Notes: generated by a model not told the origin, from the letters alone. Positions 42,549-51,429 are shown, numbered from the stretch's first letter. The stretch is 64,000 nucleotides of DNA from Rhodoluna lacicola (GCF_000699505.1 NZ_CP007490.1:372001-436000), one strand, 5' to 3'. A program made the numbers and translations.

Positions 42549-42592
42549 TCAGAAATTGTTCAGAAAGTTTTCATAAACTAATCAGACTCACT
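42549..42592 (+). promoter_or_regulatory. four 11-bp direct repeats upstream of htrA
   Basis: TCAGAAA (42549), TCAGAAA (42560), TCATAAA (42571) and the weaker TCAGACT (42582) recur with a strict 11-bp period. This one-turn spacing is typical of tandem OmpR/PhoB-family response-regulator dimers. The array lies 64-107 nt before the htrA ATG. Confidence 0.65.
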
Positions 42593-42655
42593 TGTAATTC
42601 TCTTATTAGCAGCAACTTGGCTGCCCATTAGATTTCAAGTCCTGAAAGGTTCAAG

Positions 42656-43876
42656 ATGTCTGATTACAATCGCCAGTTCTTGTTTGACCAATCGACTAAC
42701 CCTGTGGTCCCTCCAAAATTGTCGTTTCGACAGAAGCTTGCAAAGCGCACAACTTTTCTAACTGGAACTGCAGCCGTGGTGCTTGGCGCGGTGGTGGGCG
42801 CTGGCGTTGGAGCCGGCGTTGGCGTTGCCGTTTACAACTCCTGGACTAGGCCAGCCGCTGTGGTGGTCAACGATGCAAAATCCGTAACTTGGATCACCGG
42901 AGCAGCAGCGGTAGCGGCACCATCGGTGGTTACTCTCAGTGTCTCCGGGGTGGGAGGCAGCGGAAGTGGCTCAGGTGTCTTCTTGACAGAGGACGGATAC
43001 ATCCTTACCAACTCGCACGTAGTGACTCTTGACGGCTCAACTGCCTCGGTGAAGATTGAGGTCAAAACCTACGATGGTCATGTTTACGATGGGAAAGTAA
43101 TTGGCACCGATCCAATCAATGACCTTGCCGTAGTTAAGGTTTCGGCACCAATCAGCTTCAAGGCAATTACTTTTGCCGATTCCAACAAGATCAACGTGGG
43201 CGATCGCGTGCTTGCGATTGGTGCCCCACTTGGTTTAGCCAACACAGTTACAGAGGGTATTGTTTCGGCGTTGAATCGAACTATTGCGGTGGCGTCTTCG
43301 GCTGTGCCAGATAATTCTGGCCTGGGCTTTGGAGGCCTCCAGTTTTTCAACGGCACTGGTAGTTCGATTAACCTTCGTGTGATTCAGACTGACGCTGCAA
43401 TTAATCCCGGAAATTCGGGTGGTGCGTTGGTTGACGAAACCGGAAAACTAATCGGCATTAACGTAGCGATTGCCTCTGCAGGTTCAAGCAGTCAGGCAGG
43501 AAACATCGGAGTTGGCTTTGCAATTCCATCAGATGTAGCCAAGCGCATTGCAAAAGAAATCATGACAACTGGTAAGGCCAGCCACGCTCTGCTTGGAGCA
43601 GGGGTTGTTGATTCAACGTCATCTGCAGACAATTCTGGCTTTAGCGTTGGCGCTTTGGTAAAGAGCCTGACACCCGGTGGTGCTGCCGAAAAGGGCGGGA
43701 TTCAGGTTGGTGACATCGTTGTGAAGTTCAACGGACAGGCGATCACCACCGCCGGTGAGCTAACCGCCGCCGTTCGTCAGGAGCCTGCGGGCGCAAAGGC
43801 CCAGGTGGAAGTGCTAAGAGATGCAAAGCCTCTGACCTTGAATGTAGTCTTGGGTGACGCTGCCGATCTTCAGTAG
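42656..43876 (+). CDS. htrA: HtrA/DegP-like membrane-anchored serine protease
   Basis: A 406-residue trypsin-like protease for extracytoplasmic protein quality control. It has a cytoplasmic N-terminus (1-34), one Gly/Ala-rich membrane helix (about 35-60), a protease domain with His121 (NSHVV), Asp156 (NDLAVV) and Ser254 (PGNSGGAL), and one C-terminal PDZ domain (about 310-400). ATG has GAAAGG 6 nt upstream. The long upstream region with 11-bp repeats suggests two-component control. In mycobacteria the related PepD is regulated by MprA. Confidence 0.93.
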   Translation: MSDYNRQFLFDQSTNPVVPPKLSFRQKLAKRTTFLTGTAAVVLGAVVGAGVGAGVGVAVYNSWTRPAAVVVNDAKSVTWITGAAAVAAPSVVTLSVSGVGGSGSGSGVFLTEDGYILTNSHVVTLDGSTASVKIEVKTYDGHVYDGKVIGTDPINDLAVVKVSAPISFKAITFADSNKINVGDRVLAIGAPLGLANTVTEGIVSALNRTIAVASSAVPDNSGLGFGGLQFFNGTGSSINLRVIQTDAAINPGNSGGALVDETGKLIGINVAIASAGSSSQAGNIGVGFAIPSDVAKRIAKEIMTTGKASHALLGAGVVDSTSSADNSGFSVGALVKSLTPGGAAEKGGIQVGDIVVKFNGQAITTAGELTAAVRQEPAGAKAQVEVLRDAKPLTLNVVLGDAADLQ

Positions 43877-43884
43877 GCAAGAAA

Positions 43885-44202
43885 ATGAGTGGATATTTCG
43901 TGGGTGAAGAATTTTTGAATGAATTGAGCAGAGAAGAAATCGGTGGGCAAACTGCTGGTTCCACTTTGCTCGAAGAACAGATTCAAAACGTTGAACCCGG
44001 GGACCACGAGAGAAACTCGCACTACGTTCGAAAAGAAAAAATCGTCGAATCCGCTGTACTTGGAACTCCGGTGATTGCACTCTGTGGCAAGATTTGGGTT
44101 CCGGGTAGGGATCCGGAAAAGTTTCCAATTTGCCCAACTTGCAAAGACATTTACGAGGGCCTGCGGCCCGAAGACCCAAAGAGCGCAAACCCAGACAAGT
44201 AG
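43885..44202 (+). CDS. DUF3039 protein
   Basis: A 105-residue soluble protein. The conserved part reads HYVRKEKIVESAVLGTPVIALCGKIW followed by CPTCKDIYEGL, with three cysteines that may bind zinc; this is the DUF3039 signature found throughout actinobacteria. Function unknown. It lies 8 nt after htrA and shortly before murI. Confidence 0.85.
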   Translation: MSGYFVGEEFLNELSREEIGGQTAGSTLLEEQIQNVEPGDHERNSHYVRKEKIVESAVLGTPVIALCGKIWVPGRDPEKFPICPTCKDIYEGLRPEDPKSANPDK

Positions 44203-44245
44203 CGCGAAGCGTTCTCCCATCGGCGGCATTGAAAGCGGCCGCGGG

Positions 44246-44257
44246 TAGACTTTTCGT
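44246..44257 (+). promoter_or_regulatory. leaderless promoter of murI
   Basis: TAGACT (44246-44251) plus 6 nt precedes GTG at 44258. There is no ribosome binding site. Confidence 0.55.
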
Positions 44258-45061
44258 GTGAATGATGCGCCAATTGGAATCTTTGACTCTGGAGTCGGTG
44301 GGCTTACCGTAGCTCGAGCAGTAATCGACCAGTTGCCAAATGAATCCATCATTTACGTTGGCGATACGGCTAACACCCCCTACGGACCTAAGAGCATTCA
44401 AGAGGTTCGCGACTTGGCTCTTGCCGTGATGGATCGCTTGGTTGACGAAGGGGTAAAGCTTTTAGTTATCGCCTGCAACTCGGCCTCCGCTGCGGTACTT
44501 AGAGATGCGCGCGAGCGCTATACCGTCGGCCGAGGAATTCCAGTCGTTGAGGTAATTCAACCTGCGGTGCGCCGAGCTGTTGCTTCAACACGCAACCGCA
44601 AAATTGGGGTAATTGGAACCGCGGCGACTGTGACTTCAAAGGCTTATGACGATGCTTTTGCCGCTGCCGTAGATTTGCAGATCACTAGCGCAGCTTGCCC
44701 TAGGTTTGTTGAATTTGTTGAGCAGGGCATCACCTCTGGCCCAGAGCTATTGGCGGTTGCCGAGGACTACCTAGGCCCCATCCGCGACGCCGGCGTGGAC
44801 ACCTTGGTGCTTGGCTGCACACACTACCCATTGCTTACCGGAGCCATCTCATACGTAATGGGCGAAGACGTTACCTTGGTGTCGAGTGCTGAAGAAACCG
44901 CAAAGGATGTTTATCGAACTTTGGTTGCTCATAATTTGCAGCGCACCGCGTTGAGCGCGCCAACTCTAATTTTCAAAGCCACCGGCAACGCTGAGTCATT
45001 TGAAAAACTTGCCCGCAGATTCCTGGGGCCCGAGGTTACGAAAGTAGAAGAAATCCGATGA
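44258..45061 (+). CDS. murI: glutamate racemase
   Basis: A 267-residue cofactor-independent racemase making D-glutamate for peptidoglycan. [13 protein letters not shown] lies at the N-terminus. The two catalytic cysteines are Cys73 (ACNSA) and Cys187 (GCTHYPLL). Start is a leaderless GTG. The last 4 bases overlap the rph ATG (ATGA). Confidence 0.95.
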   Translation: MNDAPIGIFDSGVGGLTVARAVIDQLPNESIIYVGDTANTPYGPKSIQEVRDLALAVMDRLVDEGVKLLVIACNSASAAVLRDARERYTVGRGIPVVEVIQPAVRRAVASTRNRKIGVIGTAATVTSKAYDDAFAAAVDLQITSAACPRFVEFVEQGITSGPELLAVAEDYLGPIRDAGVDTLVLGCTHYPLLTGAISYVMGEDVTLVSSAEETAKDVYRTLVAHNLQRTALSAPTLIFKATGNAESFEKLARRFLGPEVTKVEEIR

Positions 45062-45795
45062 CCGTTCGTGTTGATGGCAGAACCCCTGATCAGCTCCGCA
45101 AAATAACAGTTGAGCGTGGCTGGAGTGATCATGCCGAGGGATCGGCGCTAATTTCTTTTGGCGGCACCAAGGTTCTTTGCACCGCTTCTTTTACCGCCGG
45201 TGTTCCTCGTTGGAAAGTTGGCAAAGGTGAGGGCTGGGTAACTGCAGAGTATGCGATGCTGCCTCGAGCAACTCATGATCGCAACGACCGTGAAGCCGTC
45301 AAGGGAAAAATCGGTGGGCGCACTCATGAGATCTCTCGCCTAATTGGCAGAAGCCTGCGTGCGATTGTTGATGTGCGAGAACTCGGCGAAAACACCATTG
45401 TGATTGACTGCGACGTTCTGCAAGCAGACGGCGGAACTCGCACCGCTGCCATAACCGGCGCATACATAGCGCTGGCAGATTCGATTGCCTGGGCCCGTGA
45501 AAAGAAATTAATACCAGCAAAGGCACAACCGCTTACTGGCAGTGTGGCGGCGGTTTCGGTTGGGATTATCGATGGTGAGCCGTTTCTTGACCTGGCCTAC
45601 ACAGAGGATGTGCGTGCACACACCGATATGAATGTGGTTGTTACCGGTGATGGAAAATTTGTAGAGGTTCAGGGAACCGCCGAGGGAGTGCCGTTTGACC
45701 GCGATGAGCTGAATCTGCTGCTTGATTTGGCGCTCAAGGGAACCACCCAACTAACTCAGATTCAGAAAGCCGCCTTGGCTGGGGCGGCCAGCTAA
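45058..45795 (+). CDS. rph: ribonuclease PH
   Basis: A 245-residue phosphorolytic 3' exoribonuclease that trims tRNA precursors. [13 protein letters not shown], the [23 protein letters not shown] segment and the [19 protein letters not shown] phosphate-binding motif are intact. Overlaps murI by 4 nt and rdgB by 1 nt, so the three are one transcript. Confidence 0.96.
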   Translation: MTVRVDGRTPDQLRKITVERGWSDHAEGSALISFGGTKVLCTASFTAGVPRWKVGKGEGWVTAEYAMLPRATHDRNDREAVKGKIGGRTHEISRLIGRSLRAIVDVRELGENTIVIDCDVLQADGGTRTAAITGAYIALADSIAWAREKKLIPAKAQPLTGSVAAVSVGIIDGEPFLDLAYTEDVRAHTDMNVVVTGDGKFVEVQGTAEGVPFDRDELNLLLDLALKGTTQLTQIQKAALAGAAS

Positions 45796-46376
45796 TGAAA
45801 CTAGTTTTGGCCACTCACAACCAACACAAGGTTGAAGAGGTTGGCGCGATTCTTGCTCAGACCATTCCAACTATCGAGTTGCTTGGCTATGACGGCCCCG
45901 AGCCTAAAGAAGACGGAACTAGCTTCCTGGAGAATGCCCTGATCAAGGCACGCGCCGCGTTCTTACACACCGGACTGCCGTCAATCGCGGACGACTCTGG
46001 AATCGCCGTTGAAATTCTTGGGGGAGCACCGGGAATATTCAGTGCCCGATGGGCCGGCGGCCGAGATAATGTGGCCAATCGCCAGTTGCTGCTAAGTCAA
46101 CTAGCAGATGTTCGTGACCAAGACAGGGCGGCTTCATTCGTTTGCACTATCGCCATGGTTTCGGACGATGGTGAAGTTTCCTTCACCGGAATCTGGCCCG
46201 GCCGAGTTGCACTACAGGAGCAGGGGCTGAATGGGTTTGGCTATGACCCCGTTTTTATTCCAGAGGGATTTGAAGTAACCGCGGCCGAACTAGAGCCAGA
46301 AGTTAAGAACGCACTGAGCCACAGATCGCTAGCTCTCTCGCAACTGTCGAGTTATCTACTCCAGCTTGAGCGCTAA
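45795..46376 (+). CDS. rdgB: RdgB/HAM1 non-canonical purine NTP pyrophosphatase
   Basis: A 193-residue house-cleaning enzyme hydrolysing dITP and XTP. It has LATHNQHKVEEV at the N-terminus, the catalytic IADDSGIAVEILGGAPGIFSARW region and GFGYDPVFIPEG. Coupled to rph by a TAATG overlap. Confidence 0.95.
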   Translation: MKLVLATHNQHKVEEVGAILAQTIPTIELLGYDGPEPKEDGTSFLENALIKARAAFLHTGLPSIADDSGIAVEILGGAPGIFSARWAGGRDNVANRQLLLSQLADVRDQDRAASFVCTIAMVSDDGEVSFTGIWPGRVALQEQGLNGFGYDPVFIPEGFEVTAAELEPEVKNALSHRSLALSQLSSYLLQLER

Positions 46377-46383
46377 GCAGTAG

Positions 46384-47049
46384 TTATCGAATTAGGGCTT
46401 CGGTCTTGTGCTGACGACGGGTCTTCACAATTTCCATAACGATTGGAATGGTTGAAAGAACTACAAATCCAATAGTGAAATACTCCACGTGCTCTGCTAC
46501 AAACGGAATCTTGCCAAGGTAATAGCCCAGCAGGGTAACTCCGGTGCCCCAGCCAACAACCCCGTAGAAGTTGTACTTCAAGAATTTGCGGTAATTCATC
46601 TGGCCGATGCCGGCTGCTACCGGAACAAAGGTGCGCATCACTGGTACGAAGTGCGCAAGGATGATTGCCTTTGCTCCATATCGTTCAAAAAACGAGTTAG
46701 TGGAATCTACATTTTTTTGGCTGAAGAATTTTGAATCGGTCTTATTGAAAATGGCCGGACCGGATTTGCGACCAATCCAATATCCGGTTTGATCACCCAG
46801 CCAAGCAGAAATCGAAATTGCCGCACAGGCAAACCAAATTGGCACCGGAGCCATCTCGTTTCCAAGTGGGAAGACCACGTCGCCGGTTGAAATCATCAGG
46901 CCGGTCACGAACAGCAGTGAGTCGCCCGGTAGGAAAAAGCCAACTAAAAGACCGGTCTCAATAAAGACGATGGCGCAAACACCAATTAGTGCGTAGATGC
47001 CGAACGATGAGATCAAGGTCTCTGGTTGTAGCCATTCGATTCCGAACAT
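46384..47049 (-). CDS. DedA-family membrane protein
   Basis: A 221-residue integral membrane protein of the DedA/SNARE-associated family, which includes undecaprenyl-phosphate flippases. It has FIETGLLVGFFLPGDSLL near residue 30, a GDQTGYWIGRKSG segment and the FVPVMRTFVPVAAGIGQM motif with the conserved Arg. AGGAG lies just before the ATG at 47049. It follows tRNA-Arg on the same strand, beyond the duplicated tRNA end. Confidence 0.9.
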   Translation of the reverse strand: MFGIEWLQPETLISSFGIYALIGVCAIVFIETGLLVGFFLPGDSLLFVTGLMISTGDVVFPLGNEMAPVPIWFACAAISISAWLGDQTGYWIGRKSGPAIFNKTDSKFFSQKNVDSTNSFFERYGAKAIILAHFVPVMRTFVPVAAGIGQMNYRKFLKYNFYGVVGWGTGVTLLGYYLGKIPFVAEHVEYFTIGFVVLSTIPIVMEIVKTRRQHKTEALIR

Positions 47050-47072
47050 CTTCTCCTGTTTTCGTTGATATG

Positions 47073-47096
47073 CGCGCCCCTAGCAGGAATCGAACC
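47073..47096. repeat. 24-bp copy of the tRNA-Arg 3' end
   Basis: Identical to 47159-47182, which covers the 3' part of tRNA-Arg(CCG), from the T-loop through the acceptor stem plus 2 nt beyond. The copy has no attached tRNA body. It has the form of an attachment-site duplication left by a tRNA-targeting element. Confidence 0.8.
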
Positions 47097-47098
47097 CG

Positions 47099-47134
47099 AC
47101 AAGCCGGTCAGGGCTTGGAGCCTGACTTGCTTGT
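47099..47134. repeat. 36-nt hairpin between the tRNA-end repeats
   Basis: ACAAGC/GCTTGT and GTCAGG/CCTGAC form a 12-bp stem interrupted by a 2x2 internal mismatch, closed by an 8-nt loop. It fills over half of the space between the two 24-bp repeats. No T-run follows on either strand. Confidence 0.6.
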
Positions 47135-47158
47135 GCAACTGGTTGATCCTGTGCGGTA

Positions 47159-47182
47159 CGCGCCCCTAGCAGGAATCGAACC
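47159..47182. repeat. 24-bp repeat, tRNA-Arg 3' end
   Basis: Second member of the 24-bp exact direct repeat, 86 bp from the first (47073-47096). It coincides with the tRNA segment commonly used as an integrase attachment core. Confidence 0.8.
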
Positions 47183-47232
47183 TGCGCACCCGCCTCCGGA
47201 GAGCGGTGCTCTATCCCCTGAGCTATAGGGGC
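47161..47232 (-). tRNA. tRNA-Arg (CCG)
   Basis: A complete 72-nt cloverleaf on the minus strand: acceptor GCCCCTA/TAGGGGC, D-arm GCTC-GAGC, anticodon loop CTCCGGA reading CCG, and T-arm GCAGG-TTCGATT-CCTGC. CCA is not encoded. A TAGTCT -10 lies 14 nt upstream on the minus strand (47252-47247). Confidence 0.95.
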
Positions 47233-47303
47233 AAAGGGCTGAGTTAAGACTAACAGCGCCACTGGCCTAGGCTAGGCGCAGAATTGTTAGAGCGGAGTTG
47301 ATT

Positions 47304-48254
47304 TTGGCACTTAGGTTACCTGGCCAGTGGGTTTGGGATTCTTGGTTCGTCTTTGATGGCCAAAAACATCACGCGTTCTACCTGCAGGCATCGCGCGGAC
47401 TTTTAGATCCAAATCGGCGTCACCGAAACGTGACAGTGGGTCACGCAATTTCAAACGACCTCAAGAGCTGGACAGTGGTGGCCGATGCCTTAGCACCATC
47501 GGAATCACCCGCCCCAGATAGCTGGACCACATGGACTGGCTCGGTCGTTCGCGATGAAGCCGGGCTCTGGTGGATGTTTTACACGGGAACCAGTCGCGAG
47601 GATGCCGGAGAGCGCCAAACAGTTTGCGCAGCAACCTCACCAGACCTAATTACTTGGACAAAAGTCACCAACCTTCCGGTGGCCGCCGCGGATACGCGTT
47701 GGTACAAGACCCTTGCCGCTGGTTTTGACAACGAACCATTCAGAGACCCGTGGGTTTTTAAGCTCCCGGGTCAATCCGAATGGACCATGCTCATCACCGC
47801 AGGTTCGCCGAAGGCCAATAGTCGCCGTGAAGAGGCCGTCATGGGGGTTGCCAAATCAAAAGACCTAATCAACTGGCAAATCCAGGCGCCGCTCGGTGCC
47901 CCCGGCCAGGGTTTTGGGGAAACTGAGGTTTTTCAGTTTGAAATTATCGATGGTGTGCCAATTTTGCTGTTTTGCTGCTCATCGCAGTGGATTTCAGATG
48001 AACGCAAAGCCGCGGGGGAGATTGGTGGCGTTTACAGTTTGCCGGTGTCAGCTGACCTGAGCGATGTGGATTTCAAGCGCGCTGTGCTGTTCCCAGATAC
48101 CTCTCTATACGCCTCTCGATTGGTGCAAGACACCAATGGCGGCTGGAACTTGATCGCTTTTTTGAACAACGTAAATGGTGAATTCGTGGGTGAGCTTTGT
48201 GACCCAATCCCTGTGACGGCGGATCCGGTGAAGGGGCTGGTTCCCAAAGTCTAG
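47304..48254 (+). CDS. beta-fructosidase-superfamily (GH32/GH68/GH43-like) five-blade propeller protein
   Basis: A 316-residue protein with a WVWDSWFVFDGQKHHAFYLQA start, RHRNVTVGHAISNDLKSW, FRDPWVF and TEVFQFE segments, typical of the GH43/GH32/GH68 propeller fold. The Asp in WDSW, the Asp in FRDPW and the Glu in ETEVF are positioned like the catalytic triad. No signal peptide is seen, so it is probably cytoplasmic. Substrate unknown. TTG at 47304 is chosen because GGAG lies 6 nt upstream; TTG at 47298 would directly abut this site. Confidence 0.72.
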   Translation: MALRLPGQWVWDSWFVFDGQKHHAFYLQASRGLLDPNRRHRNVTVGHAISNDLKSWTVVADALAPSESPAPDSWTTWTGSVVRDEAGLWWMFYTGTSREDAGERQTVCAATSPDLITWTKVTNLPVAAADTRWYKTLAAGFDNEPFRDPWVFKLPGQSEWTMLITAGSPKANSRREEAVMGVAKSKDLINWQIQAPLGAPGQGFGETEVFQFEIIDGVPILLFCCSSQWISDERKAAGEIGGVYSLPVSADLSDVDFKRAVLFPDTSLYASRLVQDTNGGWNLIAFLNNVNGEFVGELCDPIPVTADPVKGLVPKV

Positions 48255-48296
48255 ATAACCGCTATCTCGTATGATTAGAGGTAAATCTTGACCAGT

Positions 48297-48319
48297 GGAG
48301 GCCTCTTGGGCCTCCTTTT
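48297..48319 (+). terminator. terminator-like hairpin upstream of argS
   Basis: GGAGGCC and GGCCTCC form a 7-bp GC-rich stem with a 5-nt loop, followed by TTTT. It ends 16 nt before the argS TTG. A TATGAT hexamer lies upstream at 48270-48275. It either ends the glycosidase-like transcript or sits inside an argS leader. Confidence 0.65.
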
Positions 48320-48334
48320 CAATAAGGACCAACC

Positions 48335-50005
48335 TTGACTCCAGCAGATCTTTCTGCGGCCATAGTTCGCGTCATCGCTGCTTTGCAGGCCGATGGTCGA
48401 TTGGCATTTAAGGATGGCGCGGGCGAGTTGCCGACAGAGGTAGTGATTGAGCGCCCAAAGAACCGCGAGCACGGCGACTGGGCAACCAATGTTGCCATGC
48501 AGTTGGCTGGAAAATTTGGACTCAACCCCCGTGCATTCGCCGAATTGCTTTCTAGTGAATTGGTTTCGGTCAAGGGAATTGAAAAGGTCGATATTGCCGG
48601 ACCGGGATTTATCAACATCACCCTCAGTGCAGCGGCCGCCGGCGAACTTGCCAAGGCAATCGTCGATGCCGGGCCAAGTTACGGCCGGGGTAAAGACCTT
48701 GCCGGGGTAAAACTCAATCTTGAATTTGTTTCAGCAAACCCAACTGGCCCAATTCATATGGGCGGAACCCGATGGGCGGCCGTCGGTGATTCGCTTGCTC
48801 GAGTCTTTCAGGCACAGGGAGCCGATGTAACTCGCGAGTACTACTTCAATGATCACGGAGCGCAAATAGACAGATTCGCTCGTTCTTTGCTCGCGCGCGC
48901 TCGTGGAGAGGCTGCTCCCGAAGATGGTTACGGCGGCGCTTATATTCAGGAAATCGCAGATCGCGTCCTTGCCGAGACTGCAATCGATATCCTGTCGCTT
49001 CCTGAAGCCGAAGCCCAAGAGGCCTTCCGCGCTGCCGGGGTTGATTTGATGTTTGGCGAAATTCGCCAATCACTGCATGACTTTGGGGTGGACTTTGATG
49101 TCTACTTTCACGAAAACTCGCTCTACGAATCAGGTGCAGTAGATAAGGCAATCGCTCGTCTTCGAGAGTTGGGTCACATTTTTGAGGAAGACGGCGCAAT
49201 CTGGTTACGCTCAACAACTTTTGGTGACGACCGCGATCGCGTGGTGATTAAGAGCGATGGAGAGGCCGCATACATCGCAGGAGACTTGGCCTACTACCTT
49301 GACAAGCGCTCTCGTGGTTTTGATCAGTGTATTTACATGCTTGGCGCCGACCACCACGGTTATGTGCAACGCATGATGGCCCTGTGCGCCGCATTCGGTG
49401 ATGTGCCTGGCAAGAATCTTGAAATTTTGATCGGGCAAATGGTTAACCTGATGCGCGACGGCGAACCAGTGCGCATGTCTAAGCGCGCAGGAACCGTAGT
49501 GACCATGGAAGATCTGGTTGAGGTGGTTGGCGTAGACGCAGCGCGCTACGCACTGGCACGTTCTTCAATCAACTCGCAACTAGATATTGATCTTGAGCAG
49601 CTTCAAAAGAAGACCAACGACAACCCGGTTTTCTATGTGCAGTACGCGCACGCCCGCACGGCACAGGTTGCAAAGAATGCTGCCAGCCTTGGAGTCGAGC
49701 GAACTGAATTTGACCCAGCACTGCTTTCACACACCACTGAGTCTGAGTTGCTTGCCAGGTTGAGTGAACTTCCGCGCGTCGTTGCCCAAGCAGCCGAATT
49801 CCGCGAACCGCACCGAGTCGCTCGCTACCTAGAGGAAGTCGCCGGTTCATATCACCGCTGGTATGACGCCTGCCGCGTTACTCCGCTATCTGGAGCAGCC
49901 GTTGAAAGTGTGCACCGCACGCGCCTTTGGTTGAACGATGCTGCCGGTGTTGTTCTTCGCAACGGCCTTGACCTGCTTGGTGTTTCTGCACCGGAGAGAA
50001 TGTAA
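48335..50005 (+). CDS. argS: arginyl-tRNA synthetase
   Basis: A 556-residue class I synthetase. The N-terminal Add-1 domain is followed by the signature [20 protein letters not shown] (HIGH region; HMGG variant as in actinobacteria), and the KMSKS-like loop is VRMSKRAGT. The C-terminal anticodon-binding helices are complete. TTG at 48335 has AAGGA about 7 nt upstream. It starts the argS-lysA-hom-thrC-thrB-rho run. Confidence 0.96.
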   Translation: MTPADLSAAIVRVIAALQADGRLAFKDGAGELPTEVVIERPKNREHGDWATNVAMQLAGKFGLNPRAFAELLSSELVSVKGIEKVDIAGPGFINITLSAAAAGELAKAIVDAGPSYGRGKDLAGVKLNLEFVSANPTGPIHMGGTRWAAVGDSLARVFQAQGADVTREYYFNDHGAQIDRFARSLLARARGEAAPEDGYGGAYIQEIADRVLAETAIDILSLPEAEAQEAFRAAGVDLMFGEIRQSLHDFGVDFDVYFHENSLYESGAVDKAIARLRELGHIFEEDGAIWLRSTTFGDDRDRVVIKSDGEAAYIAGDLAYYLDKRSRGFDQCIYMLGADHHGYVQRMMALCAAFGDVPGKNLEILIGQMVNLMRDGEPVRMSKRAGTVVTMEDLVEVVGVDAARYALARSSINSQLDIDLEQLQKKTNDNPVFYVQYAHARTAQVAKNAASLGVERTEFDPALLSHTTESELLARLSELPRVVAQAAEFREPHRVARYLEEVAGSYHRWYDACRVTPLSGAAVESVHRTRLWLNDAAGVVLRNGLDLLGVSAPERM

Positions 50006-50008
50006 ATA

Positions 50009-51427
50009 ATGTCTAACCCGCTTGCGCCCGAATGGCTTGATTACCCGGCTGACTTGAATGCAATTGCAGAGTCGGTCTGGCCTCGTCACGCGCAGCGTCG
50101 CGCAACCGGAGAACTTGAAGTTGCCGGCGTAGCTGTGACTGACATCGCGAATCAATTCGGAACCCCGATATACGTAATCGATGAGGACGATTTTCGCGCA
50201 CGCGCAACCGCAACCAAGACTGCGCTCACCGACGCTGCCAAAAGAATCGGTACTGACGCAAAAATTTATTACGCGAGTAAGGCTTTTCTAAGCACAGAGA
50301 TTGTTGGCTGGATCAATGAACTTGGTCTCAACATTGACGTTGCATCTGGCGGCGAACTTGCTGCGGCGCTTGCCGGAGGAATTGACGCATCACGAATTGG
50401 ATTGCATGGAAACAATAAGTCGCTGCGCGAAATTGGCCGCGCGGTAACCGCTGGCGTTGGTGCAATCGTGATTGACTCAGAGATCGAAATCGAGCGCATC
50501 GCATCGGCTGCCGGGGCTCAAGACAAGGTTCAACCGGTACGTCTTCGCATCAACACCGGCGTGCACGCCAACACTCACGATTTCTTGGCCACCGCTCGTG
50601 AAGATCAGAAATTTGGAATCTCAATCGCGGATGCACCGGCACTGGTTGAAAAAATTCGATCTCATTCGCACCTTGAGTTTCTTGGTTTTCACCAGCACGT
50701 TGGTTCACAGATTTTTAATGCGGAGGGATTCGTTGAGTCAACCAAGCGACTCATTGCCCTGCATGCGGAGTCGCTAAAGGGTGGGCCCATTCCTGAGCTA
50801 AACCTGGGCGGGGGCTTTGGTGTGAATTACAAAGTCGCTGATAAGGCGCCGGCCATCGGTTATTTCGCCGAAGCAATCACCGCCGTTGTAGCCGAGCAAT
50901 GTGCCGAGCATGGAATTGCGGTGCCTAAGTTGGCTTTTGAGCCGGGACGCTACATCGCTGGACCTGCTGGAATTACTCTCTACAACGTTGGCACTGTCAA
51001 AGATGTAAAAGTCACCGATGGAGCAACGCCTGCCACCCGAAAGTATGTTTCGGTCGATGGTGGCATGAGCGATAACTTGCGCACCGCCCTTTACGAAGCC
51101 GAGTACCACACAGTGCTTGCGTCGCGCTCGAGCACGGCAGAACCCGCTCTTGCCCGTGTGGTTGGCAAGCACTGTGAGAGTGGCGATATCGTTGTACGTA
51201 ACGATTACCTGCCGGCCGATGTCCACCCCAACGACCTGCTAGCTGTTGCGACCACCGGCGCTTATTGCCACTCAATGTCGAACAACTACAACTTCTTGAC
51301 TAAGCCAGCAGTGGTCGCCGTTAGAAGCGGCGAGGCGCGTTTGATTATTCGTGCCGAAACCGAAGCAGACCTATTCACCAGAGATTTGAAGTACCAAGCA
51401 ACCGCAACCCAGAACGAGAAGAGTTAA
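50009..51427 (+). CDS. lysA: diaminopimelate decarboxylase
   Basis: A 472-residue PLP enzyme making L-lysine from meso-diaminopimelate. PLP-binding Lys91 is in YYASKAF, FHQHVGSQI and NLGGGFGVNY are the phosphate-binding and domain motifs, and the C-terminal GHxCESGD-type motif appears as KHCESGDI. It lies 3 nt after argS. Confidence 0.96.
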   Translation: MSNPLAPEWLDYPADLNAIAESVWPRHAQRRATGELEVAGVAVTDIANQFGTPIYVIDEDDFRARATATKTALTDAAKRIGTDAKIYYASKAFLSTEIVGWINELGLNIDVASGGELAAALAGGIDASRIGLHGNNKSLREIGRAVTAGVGAIVIDSEIEIERIASAAGAQDKVQPVRLRINTGVHANTHDFLATAREDQKFGISIADAPALVEKIRSHSHLEFLGFHQHVGSQIFNAEGFVESTKRLIALHAESLKGGPIPELNLGGGFGVNYKVADKAPAIGYFAEAITAVVAEQCAEHGIAVPKLAFEPGRYIAGPAGITLYNVGTVKDVKVTDGATPATRKYVSVDGGMSDNLRTALYEAEYHTVLASRSSTAEPALARVVGKHCESGDIVVRNDYLPADVHPNDLLAVATTGAYCHSMSNNYNFLTKPAVVAVRSGEARLIIRAETEADLFTRDLKYQATATQNEKS

Positions 51428-51429
51428 TC

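Noticed and set aside
47097-47158. A second, degenerate tRNA between the 24-bp repeats
   Set aside because: The sequence forms a simple hairpin, not a cloverleaf: no D-arm, an 8-nt apical loop, and the T-stem is mismatched against the duplicated 3' end.
47080-47262. A short minus-strand frame encoding an APIAQGIEHRSPEAG-type peptide
   Set aside because: This peptide is a well-known artefact of translating tRNA genes; the region is tRNA-Arg and its duplicated end.
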